The notes beneath the pieces are model-generated. The model did not search any database, was not told where the DNA came from, and saw only the letters and a list, made by a program, of their open reading frames with translations. 64,000 nucleotides of DNA from CAYRGG01 sp964423745. Its GTDB lineage: Bacteria > Pseudomonadota > Gammaproteobacteria > Competibacterales > Competibacteraceae. How positions within the stretch are numbered: position 1 is the stretch's first letter; the number at the start of each line of letters is the position of its first letter. The stretch is from the NCBI GenBank assembly GCA_964423745.1, contig CAYRGG010000007.1, positions 1-64,000 of the forward strand. Direction: 5' to 3'. Of the stretch, positions 24,585-34,224 are shown in pieces. Made by a program: the position numbers and the translations under genes.

Positions 24585-25706
24585 ATGGCTAATTTCATTT
24601 CTATTAGTGCTGCAATATTAACCCACAATTCCACATCCCGTATTCAGGCATGTATTGATTCCGTATTGAACCAAACAAGACCACCGGACGAAATTATTGT
24701 CATCGATAACGCCTCCACGGATGAAACCGTAAGTCTTGTAGAAAAAAATTATCCCACGGTGCGTATTAAACTCTTCGAGACTAACACAGGCTGTAGTGGA
24801 GGACGCAACCGGCAAATGGCTAAATCCAGTTATCGCCATGTGATGATTATTGACGATGACGCCACTTTAGAGCAGCACTGTTTAGAAGAGCTTGAAAAAG
24901 CAATTCTAGATCATCCCCATGCGGCAATATGGTCACCACGGATTTGTTACAATCAAAACAAAAATTTGGTTCAGTTTGATGGTGCGCAAATCCATTTTAC
25001 GGGGGAGAGCGTGGTCATCAACGGAGAACGGCTGCTTGATCCCCATTTGAATAGCCAACAGTCTGTAGATGCTTCAGATGCTTCAAACCAGGTTAACTTG
25101 CAGTCTTCTGATGTTCAAAAACCGCTGCCAAAAAACCCTTTTATAACGCCTGTACAAGCAGGTGTCGCTTATATGATCGATCGCGAGACGGCTATGGCTA
25201 TAGGAGGGTATGATGAAAGCTATTTCTTTGGTAGAAGCGATGGTGAGTTTTCATTTCGCTTAACGCTAGCGGGCTACGATGTTTATACCGTTCCCAAGGC
25301 TATCGCCTATCACCAAATGAAAAAGCGCGGTTTCAAATATATTCGCCAACAAATTCGCAATCGCTGGATTTTAATACTCACCGCCTATTCTTGGCGCACC
25401 CTTATTGTCATTACTCCCGTGTTGTTGGTTTATGAATGTGCTTTAATCCTTTTTTTGACCATCAAAGGCCATATTAAAGACTATGTGATGGCAAACTGGG
25501 ATGTGATTAAATTATTGCCAGATATTTTAAAAAAGCGAAAAGAGTTGCATACGCTTAAAAAGCGAGCAGATAATGAGATATTGTCTGCAGATTTTATGAA
25601 TATGCGAACCGATGTGGCAGGTAATACACTCACCCGTAAACTCTTGTACGCGATGAATGTTTTTTTTCGGTTTTATTGGTTGTGCGTACGTAGATTGACG
25701 GCGTGA
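24585..25706 (+). CDS. Family 2 glycosyltransferase
   Basis: This 373-residue GT-A fold enzyme begins ISAAILTHNSTSRIQACIDSVLNQTRPPDEIIVIDNASTDET. It has the acidic metal/nucleotide motif MIIDDDATLEQH and the acceptor-side GYDESYFFGRSDGEFSFRLTLAGYDV. A hydrophobic segment near residues 270-300 suggests membrane association. It resembles rhamnosyl- or similar transferases of surface polysaccharides. Codon spacing from the strong AAAAGGAGG site is about 37 nt. A rare ATT start lying 4 nt after that site is in frame and would add about 12 residues, so the true start is uncertain. The two downstream genes follow closely and probably belong to the same glycan pathway. Confidence 0.85.
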   Translation: MANFISISAAILTHNSTSRIQACIDSVLNQTRPPDEIIVIDNASTDETVSLVEKNYPTVRIKLFETNTGCSGGRNRQMAKSSYRHVMIIDDDATLEQHCLEELEKAILDHPHAAIWSPRICYNQNKNLVQFDGAQIHFTGESVVINGERLLDPHLNSQQSVDASDASNQVNLQSSDVQKPLPKNPFITPVQAGVAYMIDRETAMAIGGYDESYFFGRSDGEFSFRLTLAGYDVYTVPKAIAYHQMKKRGFKYIRQQIRNRWILILTAYSWRTLIVITPVLLVYECALILFLTIKGHIKDYVMANWDVIKLLPDILKKRKELHTLKKRADNEILSADFMNMRTDVAGNTLTRKLLYAMNVFFRFYWLCVRRLTA

Positions 25707-25777
25707 TAGTTCTCTTTCACGCCTGATCCCACTTTAAAAAATCGTGTACGCAGTGTGTCTTTTACTAAATTTCCCTC

Positions 25778-26770
25778 ATGAATGCTCAATCGATAATATC
25801 GCGTCTTAAAAAATACAAGAAAATCATCCGATGGTCTGTCGGTTTAGCCATCATCGTTATCATCCTATCGCAAATATCCATCGACAAACTGGCGGTTGTC
25901 TTCTCCCAGTTATTATGGAGCGCTGTTGTGGCCAATCTGATTATAAAGATAGCCCTGCGAGTGACGATTGCTTATAAATGGTATCTCATTCTCAAGATCC
26001 AGGACGCGGCTGTGGTCTTTCGGCGCGTTCTCGCGGCGAGCCTCGCTGGAACTGCCGCCGGAACTCTAGTACCGATATTTGGTGCGGATTTAACTGTGGT
26101 CTATGCTTATTACAAGCAATCGGGACAGGCTGATTCGGCTATCTCCTCGATATTGGTAGATCGTCTGATTGCAGTCTATATCATGGTTTCTATGGCAGCG
26201 TTGATTGCTCTTGTTAACCTAGAACGGTTCCTAGCAACCCCAGTCATTTTAGCACTTGTGGCGACGGCGGCTGGGGCTTGCTTAGCCCTACCCCCGGTAT
26301 TTTACATGGTGCAGCGATTTCCACGGTTAGTTCCGCAATGGATTGGTGCAAGGATTAGAAAACTATTAAAAGGAGTACTGAATAATATCAAGTATTATTG
26401 GCGGCACGGCACCCGTCAATTACTCTTCAATGGGCTAATTTCTTTATTTACTCAGCTGTTACGTATTCTCTCCGTCTATACCCTTGCCCTGGCAGTGGAT
26501 GCCCCTGGCTCCCTGGTGGATTATGCGGTTGTGGCGCCGCTCATGTTTCTCATTATGATGATACCCATCCCAGCAGCCTCTGTCGGGCTTGAACAAGGTG
26601 TGTTCGTCGTCATGTTAGGCTTCCTGGGGGTTTCCTTAGAACTGGCCTTTGCCATGGCGCTTATCAATCGGGTTCTCATGATGATTTCCTTGGCGCCGGG
26701 CATTCTGTGCATCATCATGGGATGGGGCTTTGAGCCACCTCGCACAGAGGCGCAGGACGCCAAGGCATAA
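25778..26770 (+). CDS. Flippase-like / lysylphosphatidylglycerol synthase transmembrane (UPF0104) family protein
   Basis: This 330-residue membrane protein has about eight hydrophobic segments. It carries the family motif around residues 80-130 (RRVLAASLAGTAAGTLVPIFGADLTVVYAYYKQSG) and VDRLIAVYIMVSM, plus PIPAASVGLEQGVFVVMLGFLGV near the C-terminus. Members include the flippase half of MprF and AglD-type proteins in glycan or lipid assembly. Position between a glycosyltransferase and a beta-propeller protein suggests transfer of a lipid-linked product. The substrate is unknown. Confidence 0.82.
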   Translation: MNAQSIISRLKKYKKIIRWSVGLAIIVIILSQISIDKLAVVFSQLLWSAVVANLIIKIALRVTIAYKWYLILKIQDAAVVFRRVLAASLAGTAAGTLVPIFGADLTVVYAYYKQSGQADSAISSILVDRLIAVYIMVSMAALIALVNLERFLATPVILALVATAAGACLALPPVFYMVQRFPRLVPQWIGARIRKLLKGVLNNIKYYWRHGTRQLLFNGLISLFTQLLRILSVYTLALAVDAPGSLVDYAVVAPLMFLIMMIPIPAASVGLEQGVFVVMLGFLGVSLELAFAMALINRVLMMISLAPGILCIIMGWGFEPPRTEAQDAKA

Positions 26771-26795
26771 ACATCGAGGTCTACCAATCTATCTT

Positions 26796-28115
26796 ATGAG
26801 TTCTCATACCAATAATAACACCATCGAACACGCCCCGACGATGCGTGTCACCCAAGGACCCAAGCATTATTTCTTTGGCTACTTTGATAAATGTCCTTGG
26901 AACGCAAGTCAGACAAAGCTGTTAGCCCATCAGGTTGAGTTTAACCACCGCCCCCCGAGACCGGACGACATAGCCGTCATCGGCGTTATTCATTTGGACG
27001 ACGCTAACCGTTTCGAACCCATTGGTGAAACCCAAGCGTGGAATTTTCAACAGGGCGCCATGCTGCAATGGGTTGGGCGGGATGCAGATCGCTTAATTAT
27101 GTACAACGAGCGCCACGGGGACCAGTTTGGATCGGTTGTTGTGGATATTGTCAGCGGCGAAAAACATCATTACCCAAGACCTGTGGCTGCCCTATCCCGG
27201 GATGGACAAATGGCTTTAAGCCTAAACTTTGCGCGCCTTGCCGATACGCGACCCGGTTATGGCTATGAAGGTATCCCCGATCCCTGGCGCGATGTGGCTT
27301 GCCCTGAGGACGATGGCATTTATCGGATGGATCTGAACACGGAAGAAGTTCAAAAAATACTTAGCATTGCTGAGATTGTCTCAGCAGCAGATGGCGTCCA
27401 GGTCCAAGGCGCCAAACATTGGGTTAATCATCTGCTGTTTACACCAGATGGGACTCGATTTTGTTTTTTTCACCGTTGGGCAACCCCCGAAGGCGGTATT
27501 AGCACTCGCTTTATGACAGCCAACGTGGATGGCACAAACCTTTTTTGCCTTACCGCAAGCGGTATGATTTCCCACTTTGACTGGCGCGATTCCCAACATA
27601 TTCTGGCTTGGGCCCGTAAACAACAACCGTCTTCATCGGCAACCGTCGATAAAAAGAAGCTCGTCAAACTGGCTAAACACCCTATCTTTGGCATTCCACC
27701 TTTTTCTTGGTTACTCAACGCAGCTCGCCAATATGGCGCTGTAGGCTGGGTTCGGCAAAACATTGTGGGAGATCGTTTTATTTTATTCACTGATCAAACC
27801 CTGGAAGCCGTTGATGTGGGTATTAATGTTCTCCGTGAAGATGGCCATTGTTCTTATTCGCCCAGGGAAGAGTTAGTTTTGATGGACACTTATCCCCACG
27901 AAGATCATCGGCGGGGTCTATTCATCTATGATCCAAAAACCAACCGTAAGTTGGAACTGGGCCAGTTTTATTCCATGCCTGACGTGAATGGTGAAATCCG
28001 TTGTGATTTACATGCCTGTTGGAGCCGAGACGGCCAGCAAGTCTGTTTTGATTCGACCCATGAAGGATCCCGGCAAATTTATGTGATGGATGTCAGCCAG
28101 ATTTTAGCGGGGTAG
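26796..28115 (+). CDS. TolB-like beta-propeller protein in glycosyltransferase operon
   Basis: The chosen ATG at 26796 follows the flippase gene by 25 nt and gives about 439 residues; a longer frame starting at 26730 overlaps that gene and is unlikely. There is no signal peptide. Repeated blades of the pattern DGTRFCFFHRW, SRDGQMALSLNFARL and SRDGQQVCFDSTHEGSRQIYVMDVS resemble TolB/oligogalacturonide-lyase-type propellers. The N-terminal TQGPKHYFFGYFDKCPWN is characteristic of a family I have seen beside surface-polysaccharide genes. It might bind or cleave a sugar polymer, but no catalytic residues can be assigned with confidence. Confidence 0.7.
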   Translation: MSSHTNNNTIEHAPTMRVTQGPKHYFFGYFDKCPWNASQTKLLAHQVEFNHRPPRPDDIAVIGVIHLDDANRFEPIGETQAWNFQQGAMLQWVGRDADRLIMYNERHGDQFGSVVVDIVSGEKHHYPRPVAALSRDGQMALSLNFARLADTRPGYGYEGIPDPWRDVACPEDDGIYRMDLNTEEVQKILSIAEIVSAADGVQVQGAKHWVNHLLFTPDGTRFCFFHRWATPEGGISTRFMTANVDGTNLFCLTASGMISHFDWRDSQHILAWARKQQPSSSATVDKKKLVKLAKHPIFGIPPFSWLLNAARQYGAVGWVRQNIVGDRFILFTDQTLEAVDVGINVLREDGHCSYSPREELVLMDTYPHEDHRRGLFIYDPKTNRKLELGQFYSMPDVNGEIRCDLHACWSRDGQQVCFDSTHEGSRQIYVMDVSQILAG

Positions 28116-28159
28116 CGTACTTAAGGTTTTGCAGTCGTCGCAGCACGTTTTCATGGAGA

Positions 28160-31100
28160 TTATGCGGCGCCACCGCCAATCTTTCTCACCGGTACTGATT
28201 CCTCAGCATCCTTTGTGGCTATAACGTCGGCAGCCACTGTCGATTGTTCAGCAGGTCGTCGCCAGTTGAGTACAGTGACCGTCAGAGCGGGCAGAAAGGT
28301 GAGTGTCACAATAGCCGTACCCATCAGACCAAATAGCACAATAGCGCCGACGCCTCGGTACAGTTCAGTACCCGCGCCGGGCAAAAAGACCAGCGGCGAA
28401 AGCCCACAGAGTGTCGTGATGGTGGACATGGCGATGGGCCGCAGCCGGGATTCCACTGATTCATGCACCGCCTCCCGGGTCGCCATGCCGAGGTCACGAA
28501 CATTCGTCATGGCCTGATGGACGATGAGGATCGGATTGTTCACTACGGTGCCCATCAAAATCAGAAAACCCAACATGGAGATCATATCGAAGGATTGGTG
28601 AACGGTGCCTAAGCCAATCGCCGGCAACAGGCTACCCACCGTGTTGAGCAGCCATAGACCAACGATCCCGCTCGCGATCCCTAGGGGAATCGTGGTCATA
28701 ATAAGCAGCGGATAACCCCAGTGGGTAAAAATTGCTACCAGCAATAGATACACGATGGCGATGGCAACCAGGTAATTGCCGCTTAACGAGGCACGGGTGG
28801 CGTCCAGTTGATCGCTGGCGCCGGAAATATCCATAGCGACATCTAATGGGATTGTGCCATTTTGACGTAGATGCTCCACCACCTCCGAACGTACTCGTTG
28901 CACAGCGGTTTCCAAGGCCACCGAGCGCGGCGGTACGATGCCCAAAGTCACGGTACGGCGGCCATTGAGGCGGCGGATAGTGCTGGTGTCCACCGTCTCG
29001 ACGATGTCCGCTAGGGAAGACAACGGAACAATGGCCCCCGTTGGGGTATACACCGACCATTGCCCTAGGGATGCTAGCTTTGCCTCAGTACCAGCCTGAT
29101 TGTAAAGATAGATATCGATCTTGTCGTCCGCCACAAAAAACTCATCTACAAATGCCCCGTCCGTGAGGGAGGCTACAGTAAAGCCTAATTGCTCGCCGCT
29201 CATACCGAGTTCAGCAGCCCGCTCCCAGTGGGGACGAATCTCCACCAGCGGTTGCGACAAGGACAAGGTGGGTGGATCAGTCTGGATGCGGGGATCTTCA
29301 AAAACCTCCTGAGCACGCCGATAGGCGGCCAACGCCACAGAATAGATAGATTCCAGCCGGGGCCCGGATATGTCTAGATTGACGCTACGGGTACCCGCAT
29401 CGTTGCTGGTGATAATGGACCCCCGGGAGACGAAGGCCCGCATACCGGGATACTGTTCGTATTTGCGGGTAATAGCCTCCATCAATGGCTCGATATGAGC
29501 GGGGTTCTTGGGTTCGGCGATAATGCGAATACGTTGCGCTTCAATACTAAGATTTAGGTAAGCCATGGCAGGCACTTCGGTTTCGCCACTCTCGAAACGC
29601 TCCGGCGAATCTTCAACAAAGGGAAGAAAGTAAGCCTGGAGATCGTCACCGATGGCGTACATGGTTTGCAAATTGTAGCCAGGGGGCGGATTCAGGATTG
29701 CAAAGGTTTTCGGTTCCTCACCTTCCGGCAAATATTCGGCAGGGGGTGTTAACCAAATGATAACCGCGGCGCTGGCCAGCGCCGTGGCGGCGATACACAC
29801 AGTTCGGCGCAGACGGGTGGCAATCAACCCGTCAACGGCCGCTAATATAAGGCCACTGAGATGTGATGCTGGTTGCTTCTCCCCATCTTCCGTGGGAAAG
29901 TGCAGCCGAGCGCTCACCGTCGGGATCAGGGTAATGGCCACCAACATGGAGACCAAAATAGAGGCGGACACAGCGATGGCGATATCTGAATAAAGCTGCC
30001 CGGCTTCCTGCTGAATAAAGACGATGGGCACAAACACCAGCACCGTGGTTAAAGTCGAAGCTAGCACCGCTGGCCAAACCCGGCTCACTCCGTCCACCGC
30101 CGCACGGAAGCGATCCAATCCGCGGCGTCGCGCCAACTCGATACTCTCCAGTACAACGATACTGTTGTCCAAAGTCATGCCGATGGCGAACGCCACCCCC
30201 GCCAGAGAAATAACGTTGATGGTGCGACCCGCCAGCAGCAGACCGAGAAAACCTGCAATGGTACAGATGGGAATACCCATCACACCCACCGCGGTAGCAC
30301 GGCTAGAGCGCAGAAACAGATACAGCACCAGGGTCGCCAAAATTGCACCGATAATCAGATTTTTCCAGATATTGGCCACGGATGCCTGGACGTAGCGCAC
30401 ATCGTCTGACGTCAAAGTCATTTCCATACCGGCGGGCTGTAGCACTTCGCGGTTGATACCCGCCATTTCCACCAGCATGGCCTCTTTGATGGCGATGACG
30501 TTGGCGCCGCTCACACGGCGCACCGACAGGTTTATACCCGGCGCACCGTTGAGGTAAGAGTATTCGGTAATCTCCTCGTGATCCAGCCGTACCTGGGCCA
30601 CGTCGCCGAGACGGATCACCGAGTCTCCCCGCCGTAACAAAATGAGATTTTCTAGCGACTTTACATCGTCGAAGCGACCGATGGTGCGCAATAAGTAGCG
30701 GCGTTTACCGGATTCGATCTCGCCGCCGGAGATATCCCGATTGCGCTCACGCACTGCCTGTCTAACATCAGTAACGCTAAGCTGCCGTTCCGCCAACTGA
30801 GCTGGATCGAGCAATATCTGTAATTGCCGCTCTGCACCGCCACCGACCCGCACTTCCGATACACCGGGCACGCGCTCCATGCGGGTGCGCACATTATCTT
30901 CAATAAAATCCCGCATCAGCACCATATCCAATTCGCGGGGATTTCCTGGTAGCGGCGCGACGCGGAAAAACATAAAGGAATTGGCGGAAAAAGAGGCGGC
31001 GTTGATCTCCGGCTCGTCCACATTGAGGGGATAAGAGGGCACCTGGCTGAGGGCATTGTTGATGCGGATAAGCGTCTCATTCATATCGACGCCGTAGGGA

Positions 31101-31393
31101 AACTCCAGCTCGATCCTGGCCTGACCAAAGGAAGCCGTGGAGATAATGCGCTGCAAATTAGGGATGCTGCGCAAGTACTCTTCCTGCTCGATGAGAATTT
31201 CCTTCTCCATATCCTGGGGTGTAGCGCCAGGCCAGTTGGTGCGCACACTGACCGTACGCACCTCCAAATCGGGTATCATCTGAACCGGAATGCGCAATGC
31301 GGCCACCACGCCCAATACGCAGAGGATCAAGGCGATGACCGCCATCAGCGTGCCATGGCGAACTATGCCTTCAAACATGGTGCTAACCTGCAC
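28160..31393 (-). CDS. RND efflux pump inner membrane subunit (AcrB/HAE1 type)
   Basis: This 1077-residue protein has the RND layout: a membrane helix near residue 15, a large periplasmic porter/docking domain, helices 2-6, a second periplasmic domain and helices 8-12. Motifs visible are PVQMIPDLE near the N-terminus, the proton-relay Asp in GMTLDNSIVVLE (about residue 400), and ATLCGLSPLVF-like helix 10. It exports hydrophobic compounds or drugs using the proton gradient with the adaptor encoded upstream (28 nt away). No outer-membrane TolC gene is present. A regulator was not found next to it. Confidence 0.93.
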   Translation of the reverse strand: MQVSTMFEGIVRHGTLMAVIALILCVLGVVAALRIPVQMIPDLEVRTVSVRTNWPGATPQDMEKEILIEQEEYLRSIPNLQRIISTASFGQARIELEFPYGVDMNETLIRINNALSQVPSYPLNVDEPEINAASFSANSFMFFRVAPLPGNPRELDMVLMRDFIEDNVRTRMERVPGVSEVRVGGGAERQLQILLDPAQLAERQLSVTDVRQAVRERNRDISGGEIESGKRRYLLRTIGRFDDVKSLENLILLRRGDSVIRLGDVAQVRLDHEEITEYSYLNGAPGINLSVRRVSGANVIAIKEAMLVEMAGINREVLQPAGMEMTLTSDDVRYVQASVANIWKNLIIGAILATLVLYLFLRSSRATAVGVMGIPICTIAGFLGLLLAGRTINVISLAGVAFAIGMTLDNSIVVLESIELARRRGLDRFRAAVDGVSRVWPAVLASTLTTVLVFVPIVFIQQEAGQLYSDIAIAVSASILVSMLVAITLIPTVSARLHFPTEDGEKQPASHLSGLILAAVDGLIATRLRRTVCIAATALASAAVIIWLTPPAEYLPEGEEPKTFAILNPPPGYNLQTMYAIGDDLQAYFLPFVEDSPERFESGETEVPAMAYLNLSIEAQRIRIIAEPKNPAHIEPLMEAITRKYEQYPGMRAFVSRGSIITSNDAGTRSVNLDISGPRLESIYSVALAAYRRAQEVFEDPRIQTDPPTLSLSQPLVEIRPHWERAAELGMSGEQLGFTVASLTDGAFVDEFFVADDKIDIYLYNQAGTEAKLASLGQWSVYTPTGAIVPLSSLADIVETVDTSTIRRLNGRRTVTLGIVPPRSVALETAVQRVRSEVVEHLRQNGTIPLDVAMDISGASDQLDATRASLSGNYLVAIAIVYLLLVAIFTHWGYPLLIMTTIPLGIASGIVGLWLLNTVGSLLPAIGLGTVHQSFDMISMLGFLILMGTVVNNPILIVHQAMTNVRDLGMATREAVHESVESRLRPIAMSTITTLCGLSPLVFLPGAGTELYRGVGAIVLFGLMGTAIVTLTFLPALTVTVLNWRRPAEQSTVAADVIATKDAEESVPVRKIGGGAA

Positions 31394-31421
31394 TGCATTT
31401 GTTCCTGACGCACCATGTAAA

Positions 31422-32480
31422 CTACCCCCCGTCGCGAATATTTACAGCCTGGCCATTTTGCAGGATTTCGTTTCCCTGCAGCACGACGCGAGTTCCCGGC
31501 TCAAGTCCCTGGGTTATTTCCACCTGGCCGGAGAAAGCCAGCCCTGTACTAACCCGACGTTGGGTAACGGTAGACTGGCCTTGCGAGTCGTCGATTAGCC
31601 ACACGGTAATGCGCCCATCCGGATAACGCACCAGCGCATCCCGGGACACCACCACACCGCGCTCACCGGTGGCGAGAAGCAATGTGCCCTTGGCGGACAT
31701 ACCTGAGATCATTGGCGGCGCTGCATCCTCTAGTATTACACGGATGATAAAAGTACGGGCATTGCGATCGCTTACCGGCACGACGGCGCTGATACGGCCT
31801 TGAAAACGCTGACCCGGTACGGCATCTAATTGCACTTGAACGGTACTGTGGTCACCGATGCGTGGGTAGTATTCTTGGGATACTCGGAAATCCACACGCA
31901 GTTCGTCGGTGGCCACCAGTTCAAACACGGCGGTTCCTGGCTCTACCCATTCTCCCGCCTCGGTGAGTTTACGGCTCACCACGCCCGTGAAGGGAGCAAT
32001 CAACTCATGGCGCTCCAGCAGCGCGGCTTGACGCCGCGCATCTGCCTGCAACCGCTCTACCGCAGCCTGTTTAATGTTGACTTCGGCTTGCAGGGTACGC
32101 ACCTCCTGCTCGGTGATACCTAGAGTTTTCACCCGCCGGGCATCGCTCAATCGGCGCCGGGCGTCGGCAAGCTCTGCTTCAGCTTCGCGGCTAGCAGCTT
32201 GAGCACTACGCAGGGCGATCTCCTCAAGTTCCGGATCAAGATTTAATAACGGGGCGCCACTTTCCACACGATCGCCGGCCTCCACATACACTTTCTCCAC
32301 TAGTCCGCCCACTGAAGTAGACAATTGGGCGACCCGCGGCGAGGTGATAGTGCCCGTTAGCGGCACTTCCTCAATGATGGGGGCCAGATCCGCTGTTCCC
32401 ACCGTCACAGGCGTAGCGTTTTGTGCCGCGGCGGTGGACATCAAGGCCAGTAGCACGGTGGCCTTTGTAAATCTATACAT
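31422..32480 (-). CDS. RND efflux periplasmic adaptor (membrane fusion protein)
   Basis: This 352-residue protein has a signal peptide (MYRFTKATVLLALMSTAAAQ) without a lipobox. The first lipoyl half is VGGLVEKVYVEAGDRVESGAPLLNLDP, then a coiled-coil hairpin (about 75-145) and the second lipoyl half APFTGVVSRKLTEAGEWVEPGTAVFELV. A beta-barrel domain and a membrane-proximal domain follow. It bridges the RND pump and an outer-membrane channel. It is the first gene of the pump operon. A 10-bp perfect inverted repeat lies upstream at 32521-32560. Confidence 0.92.
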   Translation of the reverse strand: MYRFTKATVLLALMSTAAAQNATPVTVGTADLAPIIEEVPLTGTITSPRVAQLSTSVGGLVEKVYVEAGDRVESGAPLLNLDPELEEIALRSAQAASREAEAELADARRRLSDARRVKTLGITEQEVRTLQAEVNIKQAAVERLQADARRQAALLERHELIAPFTGVVSRKLTEAGEWVEPGTAVFELVATDELRVDFRVSQEYYPRIGDHSTVQVQLDAVPGQRFQGRISAVVPVSDRNARTFIIRVILEDAAPPMISGMSAKGTLLLATGERGVVVSRDALVRYPDGRITVWLIDDSQGQSTVTQRRVSTGLAFSGQVEITQGLEPGTRVVLQGNEILQNGQAVNIRDGG

Positions 32481-32520
32481 AGTTATTGTCTTGTTCCGCT
32501 AGGAAACCATGCCCTTTAAA

Positions 32521-32560
32521 GAACCCCAACAGCCAAACTCACATGGTTACGTTGGGGTTC
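32521..32560. terminator. Perfect 10-bp inverted repeat between der and the efflux genes
   Basis: GAACCCCAAC and GTTGGGGTTC enclose a 20-nt loop. Read leftwards it is followed by a TTCTTT tract, so it could end the der transcript. It also lies 41 nt before the adaptor start and could be an operator for an unlinked regulator of the pump. Confidence 0.4.
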
Positions 32561-32708
32561 TATACCATTTGCTTAACCTGCCAAGTCGTGTGGATAACAC
32601 TAAGACATTAGAATGAGTCGAGGTGGCAAAGTTCTTCACCGAATAGTCACAAACTCTATCGCGTACCGCCAGAGCTTACTGTTTCTCAAGCGTTTTCACT
32701 TTCTAGCA

Positions 32709-34121
32709 TTAACGACTTTTCGATACTTTTTTAGACCGATTGGCCCTCACCTGCCCTCTCCCAACCGCTTTTGCAGTGCCTCGCGACAGCTTCGGCGAGA
32801 CGTAGGGATTTTCACCCGATTTAAAGACAATACGTACGGGTGTTCCCCAAAGCCCTAGAGCTTCCCGAAAAGTATGGGCTAAATAGCGTTGATAGGGCGC
32901 AGGCACATGCTCGGTGCGATTACCATGAATCACAATAAGGGGTGGATTCTGCCCCCCCTGATGGGCATAGCGCAGTTTAATCCGTTGCCTGCCACGCACC
33001 AGCGGCGGTTGATGTTTGTGCACAGCGCCTTCTAAAATCCGCGTTAACTCCGGCGTCGATAGCTTGCAATAAGCAGCCTCAAAAGCCTTGTTAACGGAGG
33101 TCAATATATCCATGACCCCTGAACCGTGCAAGGCAGAAATAAAATGAAAATTGGCAAAATCGAGAAAATCCAGCTTACGGTTTAAATTTCGACGCACCGA
33201 CTGGCGTATATCCGCCTCCAAATGATCCCATTTATTCACCGCCATGACCAAGCCTCGGCCACTATCCAACACCAAACCCAGCAGGTTAGCATCCTGTTCC
33301 ACCACACCCTCTCGGGCATCCATCATCAGCACCACCACATGGGCTTTTTCGATAGCCTGCAAGGTTTTAATGACGCTGAATTTTTCAATACCCTCGTTGA
33401 CCCGGCTACGACGCCGTACACCGGCGGTGTCGATCAAGGTGTAGGCTTGGCCGTCTTTCTCAAAGGGAATGGCGATGCTGTCCCGAGTGGTGCCCGGCAT
33501 ATCGTGGGCCACTACCCGCTCCTCACCTAATAAACGGTTCACCAGAGTGGATTTGCCCACATTGGGCCGTCCCACGATGGCCAGACGGATGCTATCGTCG
33601 GTAGCAGCCACATCGTCAAACTCGTCTTGCACGGGGAATGCCGCTAACACCCGCTGCATCAACTCGGCAATGCCCCGTCTGTGAGACGCCGAGATAGCAA
33701 AGGGCTCCCCGACGCCTAGACGGTAAAAATCAGCTTTGGCCGTGTTTAACTGTAAATGCTCGGTTTTATTGACCACCAGATGAAGCGGTTTACCGAGACG
33801 CCGTAACCGCACTGCCAGTTCTTCATCGCTGCTGGTTAACCCTGCGCGTCCGTCCACCAGAAACAGGATCGCATCGGCTTCCTCGGCGGCCTGCCAAGCC
33901 TGCCCCGTCACCAGGCCAGCCACGCCTTCCGGCTCATCGGCAAGACCACCCGTGTCCATCACCACATAACGGGTCTCATCTAACTTACCCATACCGTATT
34001 GGCGATCTCGGGTCAGCCCTGGATAATCGGACACCAACGCATCTCGACTGCGGGTGAGACAGTTAAAAAGGGTGGATTTACCAACATTGGGACGGCCCAT
34101 CAGGGCGATGACAGGTAGCAT
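32709..34121 (-). CDS. der: Ribosome assembly GTPase Der (EngA)
   Basis: This 470-residue protein contains two consecutive GTPase domains, each with P-loop GRPNVGKST (residues 8-16 and about 183-191), DxxG (DTGGL and DTAGV), and NKTE/NKWD specificity motifs. A C-terminal KH-like domain binds rRNA. It is essential for 50S subunit assembly. The arrangement and length match gammaproteobacterial Der. It starts at ATG with no nearby upstream partner such as bamB, which often precedes it. It is followed by a perfect inverted repeat. Confidence 0.96.
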   Translation of the reverse strand: MLPVIALMGRPNVGKSTLFNCLTRSRDALVSDYPGLTRDRQYGMGKLDETRYVVMDTGGLADEPEGVAGLVTGQAWQAAEEADAILFLVDGRAGLTSSDEELAVRLRRLGKPLHLVVNKTEHLQLNTAKADFYRLGVGEPFAISASHRRGIAELMQRVLAAFPVQDEFDDVAATDDSIRLAIVGRPNVGKSTLVNRLLGEERVVAHDMPGTTRDSIAIPFEKDGQAYTLIDTAGVRRRSRVNEGIEKFSVIKTLQAIEKAHVVVLMMDAREGVVEQDANLLGLVLDSGRGLVMAVNKWDHLEADIRQSVRRNLNRKLDFLDFANFHFISALHGSGVMDILTSVNKAFEAAYCKLSTPELTRILEGAVHKHQPPLVRGRQRIKLRYAHQGGQNPPLIVIHGNRTEHVPAPYQRYLAHTFREALGLWGTPVRIVFKSGENPYVSPKLSRGTAKAVGRGQVRANRSKKVSKSR

Positions 34122-34224
34122 AGCTTAGTTTTGTTGTTCAAGAAAAATAATAGGACTTATACAGTGAGTTCCCGAAGTCGCCGAAAATAGCTTTTTATGG
34201 ATTTATTTATACGAGATAGTTTGA

